Shown here piece by piece: positions 6,363-12,404 of a stretch of 12,404 nucleotides of DNA (its first letter is position 1; every line of letters starts with the position of its first letter). The stretch is from NCBI GenBank assembly GCA_045579045.1, contig JAZNLL010000092.1:1-12404 (forward strand), in the 5' to 3' direction. The notes beneath the pieces are model-generated. The model worked only from the letters and a program-made list of their open reading frames with translations. It had not been told where the DNA came from and did not search any database. This stretch comes from Avoscillospira sp045579045 (GTDB lineage Bacteria > Bacillota > Clostridia > Oscillospirales > Oscillospiraceae). Both the position numbers and the translations under genes were made by a program.

Positions 6363-6391
6363 ATTATAATGCACCAAAAGTACGATGTCAA
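6363..6391 (-). promoter_or_regulatory. Consensus sigma-70-type promoter for the riboswitch-thiT transcript
   Basis: On the minus strand, TTGACA (6391-6386) and TATAAT (6368-6363) are both perfect consensus hexamers with an exact 17-bp spacer. Transcription should begin near 6356, about 15 bases before the aptamer. So strong a promoter fits a gene whose control is exerted after initiation by the riboswitch. Confidence 0.92.
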
Positions 6392-6409
6392 GAGATGAAA
6401 CACGAGTTG

Positions 6410-6470
6410 GTTGATTGAGCAGCGGGGATAGTGTGAAAGGGGCAAAAAGCCCCTTTCGCGTTCAATCAAC
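6410..6470. repeat. Nested inverted repeat (outer 9-bp arms around an inner 9-bp hairpin)
   Basis: Outer arms GTTGATTGA (6410-6418) and TCAATCAAC (6462-6470) enclose a perfect inner hairpin, GAAAGGGGC (6435-6443) with an AAAAA loop and GCCCCTTTC (6449-6457). It lies between the radC end and the thiT promoter, outside any credible gene. No T-run follows on either strand, so it is not a textbook terminator, although the inner stem could pause or terminate radC transcripts. Confidence 0.75.
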
Positions 6471-6471
6471 A

Positions 6472-6503
6472 GGTTTTCAAAATGCAGAATGCTTTTGAAA
6501 ACC
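6472..6503. repeat. Second hairpin in the post-radC block
   Basis: GGTTTTCAAAA (6472-6482) and its exact reverse complement TTTTGAAAACC (6493-6503) surround a 10-base centre that can add GCA/TGC pairs. It is one base from the nested repeat and three bases from the 19-bp palindrome, forming a chain of structures. Confidence 0.8.
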
Positions 6504-6506
6504 GCA

Positions 6507-6547
6507 GACAGTAACCGGTTTGATCAAGGATCAAACCGGTTACTGTC
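6507..6547. repeat. 19-bp perfect palindrome containing the radC stop codon
   Basis: Two perfect 19-bp arms (6507-6525 and 6529-6547) flank a 3-base centre. The radC stop codon (TGA on the minus strand, 6526-6524) sits at the loop, so the last seven residues of RadC (DSNRFDP) are encoded by one arm. No T-run follows, so it may be an inserted repeat element rather than a simple terminator. It could also protect the transcript 3' end. Confidence 0.85.
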
Positions 6548-7201
6548 CATCATGGAAACATATTCGCCGTCTGCCACGATGATATGGTCCACCAGCTTGA
6601 TCTCCAAGGGTTCCAAGGCGGCACGGAGCTGTTCCGTCACTTCGATATCGGCCCGGGAGGGAAGTGCCAGACCGCTGGTGTGGTTGTGGGCGAGAATGAC
6701 GGCACTGGCATTGCAGGCCATGGCGACCTCGGCCGCCTTCCGAAGAGGAACCAAGGCTGAATTGACACTGCCGGACTGGAGCAGTCGGCAGGCAAGAACT
6801 TTGCACTTGGCATCCAGACAGAGCAGATAGACCTGCTCCTCCGTTGCACCGAAGAAATAGGGCAGCAGGTATTCGCCGCAGTCCTTGGACGTGGAAAGAC
6901 ACACGTTCTTTTCGGTACGGGATAAAAGATACCGCCGGGATAAGGGGGTAATGAGATGCAGCAGCACTGCTGCATTCTCACCGATGCCGGCAACAGACTT
7001 CAGTTCCTCCAGAGGTGCTTCCAGTACAGCGGCAATGGTGCCGAAGTGATCCAGAAGCTGACGGGCCAACAGGTTGGTATCTTTTCTGGGTAGGGCATAG
7101 AACAGTAAAAGCTCCAATACTTCGTGATCCGGAAGCACGTCCAGACCGTGTTCCAGAAAACGGCTGCGAAGCCGCTTGCGATGACCGCTATGATCCATCA
7201 T
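6524..7201 (-). CDS. radC: RadC-family JAMM/MPN+ domain protein
   Basis: A 225-residue protein with an N-terminal helical/helix-hairpin-helix part (LKSVAGIGENAAVLL, 67-81) and a C-terminal JAMM metal-site domain. The signature HNHTSG...PSRAD (172-185) supplies the two histidines, serine and aspartate of a zinc site. An upstream glutamate at E121 or E122 is in the expected place. RadC was named for a DNA-repair phenotype that was later disputed. The fold suggests a metal-dependent hydrolase or deconjugase, but the true activity is not settled. The start is supported by AAGGAG eight bases upstream, which overlaps the stop region of the ABC gene 12 bp away, so the two are co-transcribed. The final seven residues are encoded inside a palindrome and are probably not part of the conserved fold. 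Confidence 0.94.
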   Translation of the reverse strand: MMDHSGHRKRLRSRFLEHGLDVLPDHEVLELLLFYALPRKDTNLLARQLLDHFGTIAAVLEAPLEELKSVAGIGENAAVLLHLITPLSRRYLLSRTEKNVCLSTSKDCGEYLLPYFFGATEEQVYLLCLDAKCKVLACRLLQSGSVNSALVPLRKAAEVAMACNASAVILAHNHTSGLALPSRADIEVTEQLRAALEPLEIKLVDHIIVADGEYVSMMDSNRFDP

Positions 7202-7213
7202 GTTTATGTCTCC

Positions 7214-8965
7214 TTATCCATGGAGTTTTGTCTGGGTGTTGTAAAGGTTGGCGTAGATGCCATTCAGCTCCATAAGCTGCTGATGGCTGCCCTGTTCCTG
7301 AATCCGTCCCTCACTGATGACAAGAATTCTGGTGGCCTTGCGGATGGTGGAAAGACGGTGGGCAATAATGAGGGTGGTGCGTCCAACAGACAAAGCATCA
7401 AAGGCCGACTGGATTCGGGCTTCGGTGATGGTATCCAGAGCAGAGGTGGCTTCGTCCAAAATCAGAATGGGCGGATTCTTCAGGAAGATCCGGGCAATGG
7501 CGATACGCTGCTTCTGTCCGCCGGAAACCAGGGTGCCCCGTTCGCCTACATAGGTGTCGAATCCGTTGGGCATGGCGAGGATATCTTCGTAGATGTTGGC
7601 TTTCTTAGCGGCTTCGATGATCTCATCTATGGTGGCATTCGGTTTGCCGTAACGGATATTTTCCAGAACCGTATCGGCAAAGAGAAACACGTCCTGCTGG
7701 ACAATACCGATGTTTTTGCGGAGAGATTCCTGAGAAATCTGTCGGATATCCGTTCCGTCGATGGAAATGGAACCGGACTGGACATCGTAAAAACGAGGGA
7801 TAAGTTGACATAATGTTGTTTTTCCACCGCCGGAGGGACCAACAATGGCGATGGTCTCGCCGGGAACGATCCGCAGACTCACATCGTGGAGCACATCCAG
7901 ATTGCCCTCATAGGCAAAATCCACATGCTCGGCGGTGATCTCACCACGGAAGGTCTCGGAGGAGACTGCATCGGGAGCATCGGAGAAGGTGGGATCGGTT
8001 GCCATCAGCTCCCGAAACCGCTGCAGACCTGCCGTGCCAACGGCAAACTGTTCGGCAAAGGCTGCCAGCTTGCGGATGGGGTTGATGAAGGATGTGATAT
8101 AAAGGCTGAAGGTGATGAGATCGATATAGTCCATCTCGTGGTTCATAATGAGCCAGCCGCCGACGGAGATAACCGCCACAGACATGATGGAGAGGAAGAA
8201 TTCCATAAATCCGCTGAAAATACCCATTTCCCGATGGAACATCCGCTTGGAGTTCTTGAAGCGGTCATTGGCTTCACAGAATTTTTTGAATTCCCGATCT
8301 TCGTTGGCGAACGCTTTGGCTGTCCGCATACCGGAAAGACTGGATTCAATCTCCGTGTTGATGGCAGAGATTTTGGACTTCACCTGTCGGGAGACATTGC
8401 CCATTTTTCTCCGACGGGACATGATGACTGCTATGGAAATGGGGATGAGCAGAGCCACCACCAGTGCCAGCCGCCATTCCACGGTGAACATGACAATCAA
8501 TGCACCCAGAATGGTGGTGGAGGCGATGAACAGATCCTCCGGTCCGTGGTGGGCCAGCTCGGTAATCTCAAAAAGATCGGTGGTCAGGCGGCTCATAAGC
8601 TGACCGGTGCGGTGAGAGTCATAAAAATCAAAGCCAAGGGTCTGCAGATGGGCGAACAGATCTCTGCGAATGTCGGCCTCCACCCGGATGCCGAAGGTGT
8701 GACCCTTGTACATAACGATATAATGGGTCAGAGAGCGGAGAATATAGGCGATCACCACGATGGCCATGACGGTGAAAAAGGCAGAATAGGCTTTCCCGGG
8801 GAGCATGACCTGCATGGCATGACGGGAGACGAGAGGGTAGGCCAGATCCACCAGTGCCACAAAAAAAGCGCAGCACATATCTAAAATGAAAAGTTTTTTA
8901 TGGGGTGCAAAATAGGAAAGGAAAATGCGGATGGCACTCCAATTTTTGAAATCTTTTCGTTTCAT
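7214..8965 (-). CDS. ABC exporter half-transporter (fused membrane and ATPase domains)
   Basis: A 583-residue half-transporter that should homodimerise in the cytoplasmic membrane and export a lipid, drug or peptide using ATP. Residues 1-310 hold six transmembrane helices, with the GFDFYDSHRTGQLMSRLTTD coupling region at 111-130. The nucleotide-binding domain shows Walker A GPSGGGKT (376-383), the Q-loop VQQD (422-425), signature LVSGGQ (479-484), Walker B ILILDE (500-505), D-loop SALD (508-511) and H-loop H536. The ATG at 8965 is chosen over one six codons upstream because GGAG lies six bases before it and none lies before the earlier ATG. Expression comes from the promoter at 8992-9020 and continues into radC. 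As a lone half-transporter with no linked biosynthetic genes, its substrate cannot be inferred. Confidence 0.95.
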   Translation of the reverse strand: MKRKDFKNWSAIRIFLSYFAPHKKLFILDMCCAFFVALVDLAYPLVSRHAMQVMLPGKAYSAFFTVMAIVVIAYILRSLTHYIVMYKGHTFGIRVEADIRRDLFAHLQTLGFDFYDSHRTGQLMSRLTTDLFEITELAHHGPEDLFIASTTILGALIVMFTVEWRLALVVALLIPISIAVIMSRRRKMGNVSRQVKSKISAINTEIESSLSGMRTAKAFANEDREFKKFCEANDRFKNSKRMFHREMGIFSGFMEFFLSIMSVAVISVGGWLIMNHEMDYIDLITFSLYITSFINPIRKLAAFAEQFAVGTAGLQRFRELMATDPTFSDAPDAVSSETFRGEITAEHVDFAYEGNLDVLHDVSLRIVPGETIAIVGPSGGGKTTLCQLIPRFYDVQSGSISIDGTDIRQISQESLRKNIGIVQQDVFLFADTVLENIRYGKPNATIDEIIEAAKKANIYEDILAMPNGFDTYVGERGTLVSGGQKQRIAIARIFLKNPPILILDEATSALDTITEARIQSAFDALSVGRTTLIIAHRLSTIRKATRILVISEGRIQEQGSHQQLMELNGIYANLYNTQTKLHG

Positions 8966-8991
8966 AAAAAACTCCGTAAGCATTTTTTTAT

Positions 8992-9020
8992 ATTATAGGG
9001 AAAATTGATTGAAAAAGCAA
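8992..9020 (-). promoter_or_regulatory. Promoter of the ABC exporter-radC unit
   Basis: On the minus strand, TTGCTT (9020-9015) and a perfect TATAAT (8997-8992) have 17-bp spacing, about 20 bp before the GGAG ribosome site. Its -35 box is only four bases from the -35 box of the divergent pseudouridine synthase promoter. Confidence 0.8.
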
Positions 9021-9024
9021 TGGC

Positions 9025-9053
9025 TTGCCACTTGTTAACGGCTGTGTTAAAAT
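9025..9053 (+). promoter_or_regulatory. Promoter of the RluA-family pseudouridine synthase gene
   Basis: TTGCCA (9025-9030) and TAAAAT (9048-9053) with exact 17-bp spacing. Transcription from here would begin near 9060. This rules out the upstream in-frame candidates (TTG at 9025 and ATG at 9052, which overlaps the -10 box) and supports the ATG at 9079. Confidence 0.75.
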
Positions 9054-9078
9054 GAAAAAAACGCAATGGGAGCAAGGT

Positions 9079-9717
9079 ATGGAAGTTTTGTTTGCAGATC
9101 AGCATATTGCTGTGGTCGTCAAACCGGCGGGGGTTCTCTCGCAGGATGCAGGGGAGAACAGTATGCCACATCTGCTGCGGCAGCAGCTGCAGGTGGAGGA
9201 AGTCCATGTGATCCACCGCCTCGATAAGGAAGTTGGCGGCGTCATGGTCTACGGACTTTCCAAAGAGGCAGCCGCAGGTCTCAGTCGTGCGGTGCAGAAC
9301 CGGGAGATGGAAAAAATCTATCTGGCAGTTCTTCGGGGAATTCCTGCCGAAAAAGAAGCGGTGCTGGAAGACTTGCTGTTCCATGACCAGCGGCGGAACA
9401 AGACCTATGTGGTGGATCGCCTGCGAAAGGGTGTCAAGGATGCAAAACTGGACTATACCCTTCTGGAAACAGCAGGGGAGCGGACGCTGGTTCGTGTCCG
9501 TCTGCATACAGGCCGTACCCATCAGATTCGGGTGCAGTTTGCATCCAGAAAACTGCCTTTGGTGGGAGACGGAAAATACGGCGGAAAAGAACCGGGCAGC
9601 AAACTGGGGCTGTGGTGTCATAGCCTTGCCTTTTCTCATCCCATCACCGGAGAAAAGCTGCATTTCACCCAAAACCCACCTGTCATAGCACCATGGAATA
9701 GCTTTACGATAAAATAA
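9079..9717 (+). CDS. RluA-family pseudouridine synthase
   Basis: A 212-residue enzyme that should isomerise specific uridines to pseudouridine in rRNA or tRNA. The catalytic motif is HRLDKE (46-51) with nucleophile D49. The second family signature, RLHTGRTHQIRVQF (141-154), and GDGKYG (163-168) follow at normal spacing. There is no N-terminal S4 RNA-binding domain, making it one of the short RluA-type proteins. The segment after the catalytic Asp reads KEVGG, where the family more often has RETSG, so the loop is slightly unusual but the essential Asp is kept. The start at 9079 is set by GGGAG six bases upstream and by the promoter position. It stands alone: divergent from the ABC exporter and closed by a terminator. 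The modified position cannot be deduced. Confidence 0.93.
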   Translation: MEVLFADQHIAVVVKPAGVLSQDAGENSMPHLLRQQLQVEEVHVIHRLDKEVGGVMVYGLSKEAAAGLSRAVQNREMEKIYLAVLRGIPAEKEAVLEDLLFHDQRRNKTYVVDRLRKGVKDAKLDYTLLETAGERTLVRVRLHTGRTHQIRVQFASRKLPLVGDGKYGGKEPGSKLGLWCHSLAFSHPITGEKLHFTQNPPVIAPWNSFTIK

Positions 9718-9731
9718 TTATGTTAATCGAC

Positions 9732-9760
9732 GTGAGAGGCAATGCCTCTCACATTTTTAT
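9732..9760 (+). terminator. Intrinsic terminator after the pseudouridine synthase gene
   Basis: GTGAGAGGC (9732-9740) and GCCTCTCAC (9744-9752) form a perfect 9-bp stem with a 3-base loop, followed by ATTTTTATT. It isolates the pseudouridine synthase gene from the small membrane-protein gene downstream. Confidence 0.9.
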
Positions 9761-9794
9761 TGCCCGGGCATAGACTGGGGCAGGAGGTGCGGCC

Positions 9795-10127
9795 ATGTTG
9801 GGAGAAGTGCTGTTGGTGTTTTTTGCTGCCTGCGGTGTGATACTGCTGGCCTGGTGTCTGCTGGGACTGCTGTTGGAGCCGGTCTTTGGCAGAGAGATGG
9901 TGACTCTTTATTTCGTCCGGGGAAACGGCGATGGGTTGGAACGGCGTGTCCGTGCCTACGGCTGGCTTCGGGATGGAAAAATCACCGGCGGCCGGATGGT
10001 CATGGTGGACTGCGGTCTAACCAAACCGGGATTGGATACGGCGCAGCTTTTGCAGGATCGGTATACCTGGCTGGACTATTGTCCGGCACCTGCATTGGAG
10101 GATTATTTGGATTTAATGGAGTTTTGA
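9795..10127 (+). CDS. Small membrane-anchored protein of unknown function
   Basis: A 110-residue protein that I do not recognise. Residues 1-28 form one very hydrophobic helix (LLVFFAACGVILLAWCLLGL), with few charges before it. The rest is a soluble domain of about 80 residues, probably cytoplasmic, with VTLYFVRGNGDGLERRVRAY (36-55), a WLRDG turn (57-61) and VMVDCGLTKPG (69-79), ending in an acidic tail (LEDYLDLMEF). The alternating hydrophobic/charged pattern suggests a small alpha/beta fold. GGAGG lies eight bases before the ATG and codon use matches the neighbours, so it is very likely a real gene. No clear promoter was found between the preceding terminator and the start. It lies just upstream of recD2, but that gene has its own candidate promoter, so no functional link is claimed. 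Confidence 0.82.
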   Translation: MLGEVLLVFFAACGVILLAWCLLGLLLEPVFGREMVTLYFVRGNGDGLERRVRAYGWLRDGKITGGRMVMVDCGLTKPGLDTAQLLQDRYTWLDYCPAPALEDYLDLMEF

Positions 10128-10135
10128 GGTTTTCG

Positions 10136-10164
10136 TTGAAAAATTCACATTCATATAGTATGAT
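10136..10164 (+). promoter_or_regulatory. Candidate promoter of recD2
   Basis: TTGAAA (10136-10141) and TATGAT (10159-10164) with 17-bp spacing, right after the small membrane-protein gene. Initiation would fall near 10171, only about four bases before the first in-frame ATG, which favours the later ATG at 10196 as the translation start. Confidence 0.6.
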
Positions 10165-10195
10165 ATAAGGTACTATGAAAATGGGGACGTATGCG

Positions 10196-12403
10196 ATGGA
10201 ACAGGAGATCCTTTACGGCACCGTTATGGCGGTGGTCTTTCAAAATCAGGAAAATGGATATACGGTTCTGCGTCTGCGTTCTCAGGACAACGAGGTCGTG
10301 ACGGTGGTGGGAACCATTCCCATGACTGTTATCGGGGAGCGGCTGGCCATCACCGGCCGCTGGACGGCCCATGCCTCCTACGGTCGGCAGTTTGAAGCCG
10401 ATCTGCTGGAACGGCACATGCCGGAGACCAGTGAGGAGATTCTTGCCTACCTTTCTTCCCGTGCCGTCAAGGGCATCGGCGGAAGGACCGCGGCCAAAAT
10501 CGTGGCTGCCTTTGGCAGCAGTAGTCTGGACATTCTGGAAAATGAACCGGAGAAACTGGCTTCTATTCCCGGAATCTCCCGTGCCAAGGCTTTGGAAATG
10601 TCCGAAAGCTTCAAGCGGCAGGTGGGTATGCGACGGCTCATTGAATTTCTGTCTGCCCATCGGCTGCCGGTGGGACTGGCCATGCGTCTGTACCGCGCCT
10701 ACGGCGAATTGGCTGTGGATGCCTTGCAGGACGATCCTTACATGCTGACCCAACCTTATTTTGGAGCGGATTTTGCCGCTGTGGATGCCTTTGCTCTGGA
10801 ACTGGGTACAGAGGCAGACGATGAGCGGCGGGTGGAGGCCGGTGTCCTGTTTGAACTGACTTTCAATCAAAACAACGGTCATACCTTTATTCCCCGGAAC
10901 AAGCTGGTGGCAGCCACTGCCATGCTGCTGGGTCTGGAGGAAGCCATCATAGATGCAGGTATTCTTCGCCTGTGTGAGACCGATCAGCTGAAAACCGATA
11001 CGGTGGCAGGTCTGGAGGCCTGCTATGTACCGGAACTGTATGAGGCGGAGGTCTATATTTCCCAACGAATCTGCCAGATGGCACGAAAGCTGCCAAAGCC
11101 CCACAGAGATGTGGAACGGCTGCTGGCAGAGGTGCAGGCAGAGGCGGAGATCGACTATGCGGACAAGCAGCTGCAGGCGATCCGTGCCGCAGCGGAGAAC
11201 CGGGTCATGATCGTCACCGGCGGCCCCGGTACGGGCAAGACCACCATCATGGCAGGTATTCTGTCCCTCTTCGATAAAATGAAACTGGACACCACGCTGG
11301 CTGCCCCCACAGGACGGGCTGCCATGCGGCTCAGCGAATGTACCGGTCGGGAGGCTTCCACCATCCATCGGCTGCTGGAAGCCCAGTACGACCAGCAGAC
11401 TGGCGACATGTGCTTTTTCCATGATGAAGATACACCACTGGAGACCGATGTCATGGTGGTGGACGAGACATCCATGGTGGATGTGCTGCTGATGCAGTCC
11501 CTTCTGAAAGCATTGCCTCAGAGCTGCCGTCTGATCCTAGTGGGCGACCCGGATCAGCTGCCATCTGTGGGACCGGGTAATCTGTTCTCCGATCTCATCC
11601 GCAGTGAGGCAGTGCCCACCATCCGTCTGACGGAGGTGTTCCGGCAGGCACAGGAGAGCCTCATCGTCATGAACGCCCATGCAGTCAACCACGGCGAACT
11701 GCCGGAACTGGGTGTGAAAGATCGGGATTTCTTCTTCATGAAGCGCCGAACATCGGAAGATGTGGTGCGTACCATTCAGGAGCTTTGCAGCCAGCGGCTG
11801 CCCAAGAATATGGGCATCGATCCCACGGATATTCAAGTCCTTTCTCCCACAAGAAAGAATGAAGCCGGCACAAGAAATCTCAACAAACAGCTGCAGAGCG
11901 TTCTCAACCCTGCCCATCCCACCAAACGGGAGAAAGTCTATGGCGACTATGCCTTCCGGGAAGGGGATCGGGTCATGCAGATCCGAAACAATTATGATAT
12001 CCTCTGGAAACGGACGGACGGTCTTGGCTCCGGTGCCGGTATTTTCAATGGAGACATCGGCAGGATCACCGAGATCGACCCCCAGGAGGAAACGGTGACC
12101 ATCGTTTTTGACGACCGGGAAGCGGTCTACGACTTCACCATGCTGGCAGAGCTGGAACCGGCCTATGCCATGACGGTTCACAAGAGTCAGGGCAGCGAAT
12201 ACCGCGCTGTGATTTTGACGGCATGGTCGGGCAGCCGGTATCTGCTGACCAGAAGTGTCCTTTATACTGCCATCACACGGGCAAAGGATCTGCTTATTGT
12301 GGTAGGCAACGAGGAAGTGGTGGCTGCCATGGTGGCCAATGACCGACAGACCCGCCGATACAGCGGTCTGAAGCTGCGGCTGCAGCAGGAGATCATGGAA
12401 TGA
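10196..12403 (+). CDS. recD2: RecD2-type ATP-dependent DNA helicase (SF1B)
   Basis: A 5'-to-3' DNA helicase of the RecD2/TraA-like group, found in bacteria without relying on RecBCD and linked to DNA repair and replication-fork stability. The 735 residues are a full-length family member. The N-terminal OB-like segment begins MEQEILYGTVMAVVFQNQENG. Helix-hairpin-helix repeats follow (VKGIGGRTAAKIV, 91-103; LASIPGISRAKALE, 121-134). The motor has Walker A GGPGTGKTT (342-350), Walker B VVDETSM (421-427), motif III LVGDPDQLPSVGPGN (448-462), PTGRAA (371-376), the SH3-like FNGDIGRI (617-624), motif V AMTVHKSQGSEY (658-669) and motif VI VLYTAITRAKD (688-698). The ATG at 10196 is preferred because GGGGA lies upstream and the promoter leaves almost no leader for the ATG at 10175; the earlier start would add seven residues. 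The stop codon lies just inside the window end, so the gene is complete. Confidence 0.94.
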   Translation: MEQEILYGTVMAVVFQNQENGYTVLRLRSQDNEVVTVVGTIPMTVIGERLAITGRWTAHASYGRQFEADLLERHMPETSEEILAYLSSRAVKGIGGRTAAKIVAAFGSSSLDILENEPEKLASIPGISRAKALEMSESFKRQVGMRRLIEFLSAHRLPVGLAMRLYRAYGELAVDALQDDPYMLTQPYFGADFAAVDAFALELGTEADDERRVEAGVLFELTFNQNNGHTFIPRNKLVAATAMLLGLEEAIIDAGILRLCETDQLKTDTVAGLEACYVPELYEAEVYISQRICQMARKLPKPHRDVERLLAEVQAEAEIDYADKQLQAIRAAAENRVMIVTGGPGTGKTTIMAGILSLFDKMKLDTTLAAPTGRAAMRLSECTGREASTIHRLLEAQYDQQTGDMCFFHDEDTPLETDVMVVDETSMVDVLLMQSLLKALPQSCRLILVGDPDQLPSVGPGNLFSDLIRSEAVPTIRLTEVFRQAQESLIVMNAHAVNHGELPELGVKDRDFFFMKRRTSEDVVRTIQELCSQRLPKNMGIDPTDIQVLSPTRKNEAGTRNLNKQLQSVLNPAHPTKREKVYGDYAFREGDRVMQIRNNYDILWKRTDGLGSGAGIFNGDIGRITEIDPQEETVTIVFDDREAVYDFTMLAELEPAYAMTVHKSQGSEYRAVILTAWSGSRYLLTRSVLYTAITRAKDLLIVVGNEEVVAAMVANDRQTRRYSGLKLRLQQEIME

Positions 12404-12404
12404 A

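Noticed and set aside
6420..6523. Hairpins considered as a CRISPR remnant or tRNA-like structure
   Set aside because: There are no regularly spaced direct repeats, no cloverleaf, no anticodon arm and no CCA or T-loop consensus.
6524..7201. radC as a sign of a mobile element, since RadC homologues occur in phages and integrative elements
   Set aside because: No integrase, transposase, relaxase, phage gene or attachment repeat is present, and it follows a normal ABC exporter gene with matching codon style.
7886..8884. 332-codon open frame on the plus strand opposite the ABC exporter
   Set aside because: It is antisense to well-conserved ABC transporter motifs and has His/Gly-rich shadow composition with no family features.
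8962..9672. 236-codon open frame on the minus strand opposite the pseudouridine synthase gene
   Set aside because: It covers the divergent promoter region and the conserved HRLD and HTGRTHQIR motifs on the other strand. The composition is not protein-like.
9761..9770. 10-bp palindrome TGCCCGGGCA between terminator and small membrane-protein gene
   Set aside because: A short GC palindrome can arise by chance. There is no second site or clear promoter around it to support an operator.
10151..11422. 423-codon open frame on the minus strand opposite recD2
   Set aside because: It is fully antisense to conserved RecD2 motifs, is rich in His/Gln/Gly low-quality sequence, and lacks a ribosome site or any recognisable domain.

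Overview
The window looks like chromosomal DNA from an anaerobic, low-to-mid GC Firmicute, most likely class Clostridia and possibly an Oscillospiraceae/Ruminococcaceae gut bacterium. The reasons are: strong AGGAGG-type ribosome sites; consensus TTGACA/TATAAT promoters; short intrinsic terminators between units; a paaK plus tandem-ACT gene pair typical of anaerobic aromatic 2-oxoacid metabolism; a TPP-riboswitch-controlled ThiT; and a RecD2-type helicase. No tRNA, rRNA, CRISPR array, transposase or phage gene was seen. The taxonomic call is inference from gene content and style.

Layout, left to right. (1) 24-1766, + strand: phenylacetate-CoA ligase (paaK) and a tandem ACT-domain protein form a tight pair closed by a bidirectional terminator. 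(2) 1798-3103, - strand: a YgjV-family membrane protein and a TrmH/SpoU-type RNA methyltransferase, overlapping by 8 bp and served by a consensus promoter at 3131-3159. (3) 3164-5582: an AraC-family regulator (-) diverges from an SDR oxidoreductase and a divergent type I dehydroquinase-like protein (+). The divergent intergenic region carries a perfect 10-bp inverted repeat, a good operator candidate. The dehydroquinase-like gene has its best-placed Shine-Dalgarno in front of an ATA codon. (4) 5619-6391, - strand: a complete thiamine-uptake unit of consensus promoter, TPP aptamer, terminator and thiT. (5) 6410-6547: a 138-bp block of three hairpins, the last of which contains the end of radC. 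(6) 6524-8965, - strand: a full-length ABC exporter half-transporter followed by radC. (7) 9025 onward, + strand: an RluA-family pseudouridine synthase driven by a promoter back-to-back with the ABC promoter, then a terminator, a small membrane-anchored protein of unknown function and recD2, complete to the last bases of the window.

Most genes are housekeeping or transport functions. The best candidate for an under-described system is the AraC/SDR/dehydroquinase-like cluster. It looks like a small inducible pathway for a quinate- or shikimate-like cyclic polyol acid. Its lyase keeps the Schiff-base lysine and catalytic histidine but appears to differ at substrate-contact positions. The hairpin block after radC is the main DNA structure not explained by ordinary genes.
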